Below the pieces are notes generated by a model. It ran no database searches. It was not told where the DNA came from and was given only the letters and a program-made list of their open reading frames with translations. DNA of 64,000 nt from Pseudonocardia sp. HH130630-07 (GTDB lineage Bacteria; Actinomycetota; Actinomycetes; Mycobacteriales; Pseudonocardiaceae): contig NZ_CP013854.1 in assembly GCF_001698125.1 (NCBI RefSeq), positions 744,001 through 808,000 of the forward strand. The letters are read 5' to 3'. Both the position numbers and the translations under genes were made by a program. This document shows positions 1 through 6,869 of this stretch, in pieces (position 1 is the stretch's first letter; each line of letters begins with the position of its first letter).

Positions 1-539
1 AGCACCGCGACCGCGTCGTCGCCGGCCCGGGCGACGGCCCAGTCCAGTGCCCCGGCGACGACCGGGTCGGGCTCGGACAGCGTGGCCTCGGCGAGCAACT
101 CGGCGTCCCGCGTCGCCCCGCCGGTGAGCGACAGGGCGAGCCGCTGCCGGGCCGAGGGGTCCGCCGCCTCCAGTCCGCGCAGGAGCCCGGTCGTCCGGAG
201 CACGTCCGTCCAGTCGGCCGGGTCGCTCCCCCGGACCCGTCCGAGCCTGCGCAGCAGCTCCTCGTCCCGGGCGATCCGGTCCCGGGTACGGGCGACGAGC
301 CGCTCGACCAGCGCGGTCGGGTCGAACGAGAGATCGCCCAGGGCCTCCGCGACGTCGGGCAGGCCCATGCCCAGCGCGCGCAGGCCCTCCACGTGGAACA
401 ACCGGCGGACGTCGGCCTCGGAGTACTCCCGGTAGCCGCCGAGGGTGCGCCCGGACGGGCGCACCAGCCCGATCGCGTCGTAGTGACGCAGCATGCGGGC
501 GCTGATCCCGGACCGCCGGGACACCTCGCCGATCAGCAC
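1..539 (-). CDS. MerR-family transcriptional regulator (3' end outside window)
   Basis: The N-terminus shows a winged helix-turn-helix of the MerR type (LIGEVSRRSGISARMLRHYD, then GLVRPSGRTLGGYREY) followed by a long helical C-terminus that runs off the left edge, so about 179 residues are visible. The GTG start lies inside the last codons of the upstream HEAT-repeat gene (7-nt overlap), so the two are translationally coupled. An upstream promoter with a 19-bp spacer is the kind MerR proteins untwist, which suggests autoregulation. The effector is not readable from sequence; there is no obvious cysteine metal site in the visible part. Confidence 0.85.
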   Translation of the reverse strand, partial: MLIGEVSRRSGISARMLRHYDAIGLVRPSGRTLGGYREYSEADVRRLFHVEGLRALGMGLPDVAEALGDLSFDPTALVERLVARTRDRIARDEELLRRLGRVRGSDPADWTDVLRTTGLLRGLEAADPSARQRLALSLTGGATRDAELLAEATLSEPDPVVAGALDWAVARAGDDAVAV

Positions 540-1207
540 ATCGTCGCTCCCTCGCCGAGCGGCGCCCCGCGGAGCGCGACGATCCGGCGGGCCTCGTCCA
601 TCGCGCCGTCGAACGCCTCGTCGGGATCGGCCATGACCCGCTCGGTGGCGACCGCGTGCGCCCGAACGTCGGGATCGGACGCGGTCGCGGCCCGGGCGAC
701 GGCGGGCTCGGCCGCTTCTCCCAGCACCGCGAAGGCGCGGCTCAGGCTCCTCTGCAGCTCCCGGCCACCCCGGCCGAACTGCGTCGCCAGGGTCGCCGCC
801 AGCCCGCTCTCGGCTCCCTCCGGGACCAGACCGGCCGCCGTACGCCACGCGGTGCGGGCCACCTCGTCGTCCGCGTCCTGCAGCAGCGCGGTGCTGATCG
901 CGGGCCACGCCCGGGGGTCGCCGATCTTCGACAGCGTGTGCAGCGCCTGGCTCCGGCCCTGCGCGACCTCGGAGCCGAGCTCGGCCAGCAGGAGGTCCAC
1001 CGTCACCGCGGCATCATGCCGGGTCAGCGCCCAGGTCAGCATGTCGCGGACGTAGAAGTCGGGTTCGACGGCGCACCGCCGGACCAGCATCTCGACGTTC
1101 GCCGGGTCGGGGCGCGTCCCCGCGGCGAGCGCCGCGTTCAGGCGCACCGACACCGCCGGGTCCGCCAGTGCCGGTCCCGGGTGTGGGCCATCGTGCACGT
1201 CGGTCAT
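533..1207 (-). CDS. HEAT-repeat domain protein
   Basis: A 224-residue all-helical protein with repeated units such as VDLLLAELGSEVAQGRSQAL and GDPRAWPAISTALLQDADDE, typical of HEAT/armadillo repeats that bind protein partners. I chose the ATG with a GGAGG eight bases upstream rather than the GTG three codons earlier. It is first in an operon with a MerR regulator, and its stop overlaps the regulator start. A scaffold or co-regulator role for the MerR protein is inference. No catalytic motif is visible. Confidence 0.75.
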   Translation of the reverse strand: MTDVHDGPHPGPALADPAVSVRLNAALAAGTRPDPANVEMLVRRCAVEPDFYVRDMLTWALTRHDAAVTVDLLLAELGSEVAQGRSQALHTLSKIGDPRAWPAISTALLQDADDEVARTAWRTAAGLVPEGAESGLAATLATQFGRGGRELQRSLSRAFAVLGEAAEPAVARAATASDPDVRAHAVATERVMADPDEAFDGAMDEARRIVALRGAPLGEGATMC

Positions 1208-1227
1208 CTCGACCACCTCCGCCCGTG

Positions 1228-1258
1228 ATCCAAGGCCTTGTCACGGTGTCAGGGTCAA
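1228..1258 (-). promoter_or_regulatory. MerR-type promoter of the HEAT/merR operon
   Basis: Reading leftward, a TTGACC -35 hexamer and a TTGGAT -10 hexamer are separated by exactly 19 bp. The spacer holds the partly palindromic CTGACACCGTGACAAGG. Over-long spacers with a central dyad are the hallmark of MerR-activated promoters. The predicted start of transcription is about 14 nt before the ATG. Confidence 0.6.
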
Positions 1259-1405
1259 GCAGGAACGCGCTGCTCCGTCCAGCACGGCGCCCGGGGGATC
1301 CGCTCCGCCCGGACTCCGCACTCCGGTACGAAGCCCGGATGGGCCCCTGACCGCGGACCGCCTGCGCGAGGCCGTCGATCTCCTTGCCCGGCCGAGGCCG
1401 CCCGC

Positions 1406-1585
1406 ATGTACCGGCACCCGAACCTGCACGCCTGGCGGGTGATGCCGGACCGGATCGCGGCCGGGGAGCGGGGCCGCATCGTCGTCGTCTTCGTCGACGC
1501 GCTCGACGAAGACCCGAGCAGCCCTTACGACGCGGTGTTCCGTACCCAGGTCGCCCGCGGCGAGCGCTCGGAACTGCACGTGTGA
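1406..1585 (+). CDS. Small hypothetical protein
   Basis: An open frame of 59 codons from ATG with GC-rich third positions and an ordinary composition (starts MYRHPNLHAWRVM, ends ARGERSELHV). I do not recognise a family. The frame stays open upstream of the ATG, so this could be the remnant of a longer gene. No clear ribosome-binding site is seen. It lies between the HEAT/merR operon and a VOC protein. Confidence 0.35.
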   Translation: MYRHPNLHAWRVMPDRIAAGERGRIVVVFVDALDEDPSSPYDAVFRTQVARGERSELHV

Positions 1586-1628
1586 CGACGGCCCGGGCGG
1601 ACCGGCCGCCACACGCTACGGTCCGCCG

Positions 1629-2018
1629 GTGCTCGTCGTCGGCTCGATCGTCATCCGTGTGACCGATCTGGAACGGCAGGTCCGCTTCTGGACGGCCGCC
1701 CTGCACTACGAGGTGCGCCCGCCCGCGGGCGCCGACTTCGTCCTCCTCCGGCCGGTGGCGGGCCGCACCGGCCCGAACGTGTCGCTCGACGTGCAGCCGT
1801 CCGAACGGGTCCTCCCGCCGCGGATCCATCTCGATCTCTACGCCGAGGACCAGCAGGCGGAGGTGCGCCGGCTGACCGGGCTCGGCGCCCGGCACGTCCC
1901 CTGGCGGAACCGGCCGGACGACGCGGACTACGTGATCATGGAGGACCCCGAGGGGAACCGGTTCTGCGTCATCGACGCGGTGGGCCGGCCGGGCTGGAGC
2001 ACCGTCGACCGGTCGTGA
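1629..2018 (+). CDS. VOC (glyoxalase/bleomycin-resistance) superfamily protein
   Basis: A 129-residue single-module vicinal-oxygen-chelate protein. The beta-alpha-beta-beta-beta pattern is visible: VGSIVIRVTDLERQVRFW at the N-terminus, PRIHLDLYAEDQQAEVRRL in the middle, and the family C-terminus EDPEGNRFCVI. Members bind metals or hydrophobic ligands and act as lyases, dioxygenases or drug-binding proteins; the substrate here cannot be assigned. It starts with GTG. It is probably transcribed separately from the alkylation-repair operon 100 bp downstream. Confidence 0.85.
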   Translation: MLVVGSIVIRVTDLERQVRFWTAALHYEVRPPAGADFVLLRPVAGRTGPNVSLDVQPSERVLPPRIHLDLYAEDQQAEVRRLTGLGARHVPWRNRPDDADYVIMEDPEGNRFCVIDAVGRPGWSTVDRS

Positions 2019-2119
2019 GGGACCGTGGCGGCCGGTCGGTGCAACCCGCGGCGCCCCGGCGGGGTTCGGACGGCTGAACGGCCCGTCCCAGGGCCTCGAC
2101 CGTCCGGAGGCAGCGCTCC

Positions 2120-2851
2120 ATGACCATCACCGGCCCGGCACCGGCCGACGTCCCCGGCGTCGATCTCGGGGCACTCGACTGGCCCGCGCTCACCCGCAGG
2201 CTCGACGAGGACGGCGTCGCCGTGACTCCCCCGATCCTCGACCCGCAGCGGTGCACCGCGATCGCGGGCATGTTCGACGAGCACGAGAGGTTCCGCTCGA
2301 CCGTCCGGATGGCCCGGCACGCGTTCGGCGAGGGCAGCTACCGCTACTTCGCCGATCCGCTGCCACCGCTGGTGCAGGCGTTGCGCACCACCCTGTACCC
2401 GCCGCTGGCCCGGATCGCGAACGCCTGGGCCGAGCGGCTCGGGGAACCCGGGTACCCGGACACCCTCGACGAGCTGCTCGACCGGTGCGCCGAGCTCGGC
2501 CAGACCCGGCCGACACCGCTGGTGCTGCGCTACGGCGAGTCCGGCTACAACTGCCTGCACCAGGACGTCTACGGCGACCTGGTCTTCCCGCTGCAGTTCC
2601 TGGTGATGCTGTCCCGGCCGGACGTCGACTTCACCGGCGGGGAGAGCGTGTTCGTCGAGCAGCGGCCGCGCCAGCAGTCCCGCCCGATCGTGCTGCGCCC
2701 GGAGCAGGGGCAGGCCGTCGTCTTCCCGGTCCGCACCCGGCCGCGCCGGGGAACCCGCGGTGACCACCGGGTGCAGCTGCGGCACGGGGTCTCGATGGTG
2801 CACAGCGGGAACCGGCACGTGCTGGGCATCATCTTCCACAACGCCCGCTGA
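2120..2851 (+). CDS. 2OG-Fe(II) oxygenase (alkylation-damage operon)
   Basis: A 243-residue protein with the non-haem iron dioxygenase facial triad: HQDVYG supplies the first His and Asp, and RHGVSMVHSGNRH near the C-terminus supplies the distal His, preceding a plausible 2-oxoglutarate-binding Arg. It resembles the COG3826-type oxygenases often encoded next to ada/alkB genes. It is first in a tight operon: 10 bp to a sigma factor, then an Ada-type methyltransferase and AlkB. A role in oxidative demethylation of nucleic acid or another alkylated target is inferred from these neighbours. Confidence 0.85.
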   Translation: MTITGPAPADVPGVDLGALDWPALTRRLDEDGVAVTPPILDPQRCTAIAGMFDEHERFRSTVRMARHAFGEGSYRYFADPLPPLVQALRTTLYPPLARIANAWAERLGEPGYPDTLDELLDRCAELGQTRPTPLVLRYGESGYNCLHQDVYGDLVFPLQFLVMLSRPDVDFTGGESVFVEQRPRQQSRPIVLRPEQGQAVVFPVRTRPRRGTRGDHRVQLRHGVSMVHSGNRHVLGIIFHNAR

Positions 2852-2861
2852 GGAGAACCGG

Positions 2862-3461
2862 ATGACGAGCGTCGCCGAGCCGGACCCGCTGGCACTGGCG
2901 CTCGCCCGGGATCTCGACGCCGGCTTCGCCGAGCTCGTCGCCCGGCACCGGGACCTGATGTTCTCGGTCGCCCGCACCTTCGCCCGGGACCCGGCCGACG
3001 CCGAGGACCTGGCCGCCGACGCGCTGCTGCGGGCCTACCGTGCACTCGCCGGCTGGCCGGCCGCACGGACCGAGACGCTCGCCGTCCGGCCGTGGCTGCT
3101 CACCGTCCTGCGCAACACCGCGCGCAACCGGGCCCGTGACGCCGCCCGGCGGCCGGCGCCGCCGCCGGCGGTCGTCCCGGTCGCCGATCGGGCGGCGACG
3201 GCTCCGGGCCCGGCCGAGCAGACCGAGCGGGACGAGCTGCAACGACGGCTCGGCGCCGCACTCGCCGAGCTGTCGGAGGTGCAGCGGACCGCCGTCGTGC
3301 TCCGGCACGTGCAGGGTCTGCCGACCGCCGAGGTCGCGCAGGTGCTCGGCTGCCGGGAGGGCACCGCGAAGTCGCACGTGTCGCGTGGGCTCGCCCGGCT
3401 CCGCCGGGTGCTCGACACGGCACCGTCCAGCACCCGTCCCCTCGCCGGGAGGATCCGATGA
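2862..3461 (+). CDS. ECF-like sigma-70 factor in alkylation-repair operon
   Basis: A 199-residue sigma factor with only regions 2 and 4. Region 2 reads HRDLMFSVARTFARDPADAE with the -10-binding RPWLLTVLRNTARNRARD. Region 4 reads LSEVQRTAVVLRHVQGLPTAEV with a helix-turn-helix REGTAKSHVSRGLARLRR. A GGAG lies upstream of the ATG. The stop overlaps the next start by 4 nt (ATGA), the position usually taken by an anti-sigma gene, but here the next gene is an Ada-type methyltransferase. A dedicated sigma factor for alkylation damage is inferred. Confidence 0.9.
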   Translation: MTSVAEPDPLALALARDLDAGFAELVARHRDLMFSVARTFARDPADAEDLAADALLRAYRALAGWPAARTETLAVRPWLLTVLRNTARNRARDAARRPAPPPAVVPVADRAATAPGPAEQTERDELQRRLGAALAELSEVQRTAVVLRHVQGLPTAEVAQVLGCREGTAKSHVSRGLARLRRVLDTAPSSTRPLAGRIR

Positions 3462-4213
3462 CCAGCACCGACCCCCTGACCACCGCCCTCGCCGCGCTCG
3501 CCGTCCCGGCCCCGCCCGGGCTCGACGACCGGGTGTTCGCCCGCTGGGCCGTCGCGCCCAGCCGGCTGGGCGACGTCCGGGTCGCGTTCACCGCGGACGG
3601 GCCGCAGTTCGTGCGTCCCGCCGACGGCACCGACGAACGCGTCTTCGCGGCCGCGCACCGGGCGCGGTTCGCCCGGCCGCTGCGCCCCGCGGCCCGGGTC
3701 CCGGCCGGGGTCGGGCCCGTGCTGCGCGGCCGTCCCGGTGCCCGGCCCGCCCTGGACCTGACGTCCGGGTCGGCGTTCGAGCGCGCGGTGCTGACGGCGA
3801 CCCGCCGCATCCCGGACGGCCAGGTCCGGCCGTACGCCTGGGTGGCGCGGGAGGCCGGGTACCCGGCGGCGGTCCGGGCCGTCGGGACGGTCCTGGCGCG
3901 CAACCCGCTGCCGCTGCTCGTGCCCTGCCACCGGGTGGTGCGCACCGACGGCGCACTCGGCGGGTACATGTTCGGCCCGCAGCGCAAGATCGAGATGCTG
4001 CGCGCCGAGGGTGCCGACGTCGACGGGCTCGGCACGCTGGCCCGGGCCGGCGTGCGGTACCTGGCCAGCGACACGACCGGGATCGTGTGCTTCCCGAGCT
4101 GCCGCGACGCCCGCCGCATCACCCCGGCGCACCGGCACGGCTTCGGTAGCCTCGACGACGCCCGCCGGGCCGGCTACCGGCCCTGCCTGACCTGCCGCCC
4201 CGCGGCGGCCTGA
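3458..4213 (+). CDS. Methylated-DNA-protein-cysteine methyltransferase with C-terminal Ada zinc domain
   Basis: A 251-residue fusion. The middle holds an O6-alkylguanine transferase domain (about residues 103-192) with the suicide cysteine C157 in VPCHRVV. Residues about 200-250 form an Ada methylphosphotriester domain, with zinc cysteines C211, C215, C243 and C246 in the spacing of Escherichia coli Ada (C-x3-C, C-x2-C) and the TTGIVCFPSC and YRPCLTC signatures. Domain order is reversed relative to E. coli Ada and there is no AraC helix-turn-helix. The N-terminal 30 residues (PLTTALAALAVPAPPGLDDR) look like the start of many anti-sigma factors. It overlaps the sigma gene by 4 nt. Confidence 0.85.
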   Translation: MTSTDPLTTALAALAVPAPPGLDDRVFARWAVAPSRLGDVRVAFTADGPQFVRPADGTDERVFAAAHRARFARPLRPAARVPAGVGPVLRGRPGARPALDLTSGSAFERAVLTATRRIPDGQVRPYAWVAREAGYPAAVRAVGTVLARNPLPLLVPCHRVVRTDGALGGYMFGPQRKIEMLRAEGADVDGLGTLARAGVRYLASDTTGIVCFPSCRDARRITPAHRHGFGSLDDARRAGYRPCLTCRPAAA

Positions 4214-4237
4214 CCCCCACGGCGGCCCGGACCTGCG

Positions 4238-4903
4238 ATGACCCTCGAACTGATCCCCCGCGAGCGGCGCCCGCTCGGCCCCGGCGCCGTGCACGTACCG
4301 GGCTGGCTGCCGCTCGACCGGCAGCGCACGCTGGTGGAGCAGTGCCGGCGCTGGGCGAGCGAGGGACCGGGGATCCGCGCCGCCGTCCTGCCGAACGGCG
4401 GCCGGATGAGCGTGCGCACGGTCTGCCTGGGCTGGCACTGGACCCCGTACCGCTACTCCCGTACCCGCGACGACCAGGACGGCTCGCCGGTCGCCGCGTT
4501 CCCGGACTGGCTGGCCGGGCTGGGCCGCGCCGCGGTCGCCGACGCCTACGACGATCCCGCCCGCGGACGGGCCTACGCCCCGGACATCGCGCTGATCAAC
4601 CACTACGGCCCGGACGCCGGGATGGGGATGCACCGCGACGCCGACGAGCGGTCACCGGACCCGGTGGTGTCGCTCTCGCTGGGTGCGCCGTGCCTGTTCC
4701 GGCTCGGCAACCCGCACACCAGGGGCCGCCCCTGGACCGACGTCGAGCTGCGCTCCGGTGACCTGGTCGTCTTCGGCGACGAGAGCAGGCTCGCCTACCA
4801 CGGGGTCCCGCGACTGCTGGAGCACACGGCGGCCGACGTGCCGGAGACCGGTCTGGACGCCGGGCGGCTGAACATCACGATGCGGGTGTCCGGGTTCGGC
4901 TGA
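4238..4903 (+). CDS. alkB: Alpha-ketoglutarate-dependent dioxygenase AlkB
   Basis: A 221-residue AlkB. The iron ligands are in MGMHRDADE (His, Asp) and LAYHGVPR (His), the 2-oxoglutarate arginines are in GRLNITMRVSGFG at the C-terminus, and the nucleotide-recognition strand reads INHYGPDAGMGM. AlkB oxidatively removes methyl groups from 1-methyladenine and 3-methylcytosine. It lies 24 bp behind the Ada-type gene, closing an operon that combines direct methyl transfer with oxidative demethylation. Confidence 0.95.
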   Translation: MTLELIPRERRPLGPGAVHVPGWLPLDRQRTLVEQCRRWASEGPGIRAAVLPNGGRMSVRTVCLGWHWTPYRYSRTRDDQDGSPVAAFPDWLAGLGRAAVADAYDDPARGRAYAPDIALINHYGPDAGMGMHRDADERSPDPVVSLSLGAPCLFRLGNPHTRGRPWTDVELRSGDLVVFGDESRLAYHGVPRLLEHTAADVPETGLDAGRLNITMRVSGFG

Positions 4904-4964
4904 CCGGCGCGGCCCCGCACCGCGTCATCGCGGCGGGGCCAGCCCATCGCGGGAGGAGGACCAC

Positions 4965-5525
4965 GTGCCGGACGACCCCGGGATCACGACGGCGGAGCTA
5001 CGCCTGGTCACCCGGTTCACGCTCGGGTGCGCCGATCCACTGCTCGCCGTGTTCGAGACCGGGCACCCGGACGACGGGCGTCCCCGGGCCGCCCTGGACG
5101 CGGCGCGGCTGTTCGCCGACGGCGCGCCCCGGTCCCGGCTGCAGCGCGTCACCTCGCTGGACGCGCACCGGGCCGCGACGGCCGCGGCGGGCGAACCGGC
5201 GCGGTGCGCGGCCCGGGCCGCCGGTGACGCGGCGTCGTCGGCGTACCTGCACCCGCCGGCACAGGTCGCGGGCTGGACGTCACGGACCGCCCGGGAGACC
5301 CAGGTCGCGCACGTCCTGCGTCCGGCCGCCCTGGCCGCCCGGATCGCCGAGCTGGCGTCCGGTGACGACCGGGCCGTCGGTGACGCCCTCGTCGACGCGA
5401 CGGCCCGGAGCGTCGCACCCGCACTGGCCCGCATCGTCGGGAGATATCCGCCGGTGCGGGCCGGCCGGGACCGGGTCGCGCAGCTGACGGCCGCACTGGA
5501 CGCCCGGTTCCGGGCCCTCCCCTAG
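4965..5525 (+). CDS. Imm5-like putative immunity protein
   Basis: A 186-residue helical, Ala/Arg-rich protein. It matches the actinobacterial Imm5-like pattern: an N-terminal ELRLVTRFTLGCADPLLAVF, then PRAALDAARLFADG, and a central run of HRAATAA and ARAAGDAASSAYLHP. The family is linked to toxin-immunity loci, but no toxin gene lies beside this one, so it is an orphan. A GGAGGA precedes the GTG start by 4-5 bases. Its stop codon TAG is the insertion point of the adjacent IS: the T and A come from the target and the G from the IS. Confidence 0.65.
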   Translation: MPDDPGITTAELRLVTRFTLGCADPLLAVFETGHPDDGRPRAALDAARLFADGAPRSRLQRVTSLDAHRAATAAAGEPARCAARAAGDAASSAYLHPPAQVAGWTSRTARETQVAHVLRPAALAARIAELASGDDRAVGDALVDATARSVAPALARIVGRYPPVRAGRDRVAQLTAALDARFRALP

Positions 5526-6419
5526 GGTGTGTCTCCCAATGCGCGGAGCCAGGTGACGATCGCCTTCAGGACGGCGCCGCCGCGGAAGGTCAGGGCGAGC
5601 TTGTCGTAACGGGTGGCCAGCCCGCGCCACTGCTTGACGTGGCAGAACCCGCACTCGACGACGTTGCGGTTTCGGTAGTCGACCGGATCGAATGCGGGCG
5701 GTCGGCCACCGCGTGAGCCCCGTCGTTTGCGGTGTCCCTGCTGGTCAGAGGGCTCCGGAATGACAGCGATGATCCGGCGCTCGCGCAGGTGCCGGCGGAT
5801 CGCGCGTGAGGAGTAGGCCTTGTCCGCGCGCACGCGTTCAGGCCGGGTCCGGGGTCGTCCCGGGCCCGGTCGGGCGATGCTCAGGCGCGCCATCAGGTGC
5901 GGAAACATTGGCGAGTCGCCGCCCTGGCCGGGGCCGAGGAGGACCACCAGCGGGCGGCCGTGCCCGTCAACGAGCTGGTGGATCTTCGTCGACAGCCCTC
6001 CGCGGGACCGTCCCAGCGCGTGATCTGCTGGTTCGGCGAGCAGATTCGTGTAGTTCGATCCGGCCCCCTATGTCGCGCTTGAGGGTCGCGGCGTGCTGGT
6101 GGGCACGGATGATCGTGGAGTCCACGCTGACCGCCCACCCGAGCACCTCGGCGGCGTCGGCCTCGACCAGAAGAGCAGCCAGGATGTGGTCCCAGGTGCC
6201 GTCGCCGCTGTAGCGGCGGTGCCGCTTCCACAACGTCTGCCACGGCCCGAACTCGGCTGGGACGTCGCGCCAGGGAAGCCCGCACCGATACCGGTAGATG
6301 ATCCCCTCGATCACCCGGCGGTCATCGCGGAACGGGCACCCGCGACGACCCTCGGAAGAGGGCAACAGCGGCGCCAGACGGGCCCACTGGACATCAGTCA
6401 GGACAGCGGTACGCGGCAC
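5522..6419 (-). CDS. IS5-family transposase, two overlapping frames (copy 1)
   Basis: The N-terminal frame (to about 5967) reads PRTAVLTDVQWARLAPLLP and carries the first catalytic Asp in VSVDSTIIRAHQHA. The C-terminal frame holds DHALGRSRGGLSTKIH, the second Asp in VRADKAYSSRAIR and the Glu in ECGFCHVKQWRGLATR, giving the DDE triad. The frames must be joined by a shift near the G5 run at 6064-6068, as in IS427-type elements. In this copy a TAG sits just before the run in the second frame, so a shift before it would abort translation and a shift after it would not. The stop codon lies in host DNA supplied by the CTAG target. Confidence 0.85.
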
Positions 6420-6466
6420 CGATCAAGCATCGCGCACCCCGCTCCGCCTATCTGGGAGACACGCCC
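5525..6466 (-). mobile_element. IS5-family (IS427-group-like) insertion sequence, copy 1
   Basis: A 942-bp element bounded by inverted repeats GGGTGTGTCTCCCA / TGGGAGACACGCCC and flanked by a TA duplication within CTAG. It differs from the second copy (18753-19694) at about four positions, so transposition was recent. One difference turns a CAG in the downstream transposase frame to TAG, close to the inferred frameshift site. It inserted at the stop codon of the Imm5-like gene without disrupting it. Confidence 0.95.
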
Positions 6467-6627
6467 TAGGCCCCGAGACTGACTCGCCGGGCTACCTGCT
6501 CAAGGAAACGATGAACGGCAGGGGGACGTTCCGCGCTCAGGCCAACGAGTGCGAACTGTCCGACCATCGTCTATCAGACGCCTTCGTGCCTGGGTGCGCC
6601 GTGTGAACCAGGTGTCGATATCTCGGT

Positions 6628-6700
6628 CGGGGTGGCGGGATTTGAACCCACGGCCCCTCGCTCCCAAAGCGAGTGCGCTACCAAGCTGCGCCACACCCCG
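6628..6700 (-). tRNA. tRNA-Pro (anticodon UGG)
   Basis: A 73-nt cloverleaf starting CGGGGTGTGGCGCAGCTTGG, with an acceptor stem CGGGGTG pairing CACCCCG. The anticodon arm is CTCGC-TTTGGGA-GCGAG, which places UGG in the loop, and the T arm reads GGGTTCAAATCCC. The 3' CCA is not encoded. It lies between the IS and the iron-regulated HemS-like gene. Confidence 0.97.
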
Positions 6701-6820
6701 TCGTCGGCAGTCTAGCCCCGCCCCACCGTTGCGCCGCGACGACACCGGACCTCGCCGGGCGGCCCGCTCCTGTGTCCCGCGCGACAGCCCCGGGCCGTTG
6801 ATCGCCCCCGCCCGGCTCCA

Positions 6821-6839
6821 TAAGGTCAGGCTTGCCTAA
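6821..6839 (+). promoter_or_regulatory. DtxR/IdeR iron box
   Basis: TAAGGTCAGGCTTGCCTAA matches the 19-bp DtxR/IdeR consensus TWAGGTWAGSCTWACCTWA at 17 of 19 positions and is partly palindromic. It lies 30 bp upstream of the GTG of a HemS-like gene, so repression by iron-loaded DtxR is expected. Confidence 0.8.
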
Positions 6840-6869
6840 CCTAGTGCTCGCCGATCCATCGGAGCGCCC

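Noticed and set aside
2036-2090. Hairpin AACCCG...CGGGGTT after the VOC gene as terminator
   Set aside because: The paired arms are short and interrupted, and any GC-rich gap here gives similar folding, so I did not list it.
2760-3461. Longer start for the sigma factor within the oxygenase gene
   Set aside because: The extension lacks sigma sequence and the ATG at 2862 has a good GGAG and follows the oxygenase stop by 10 bp.
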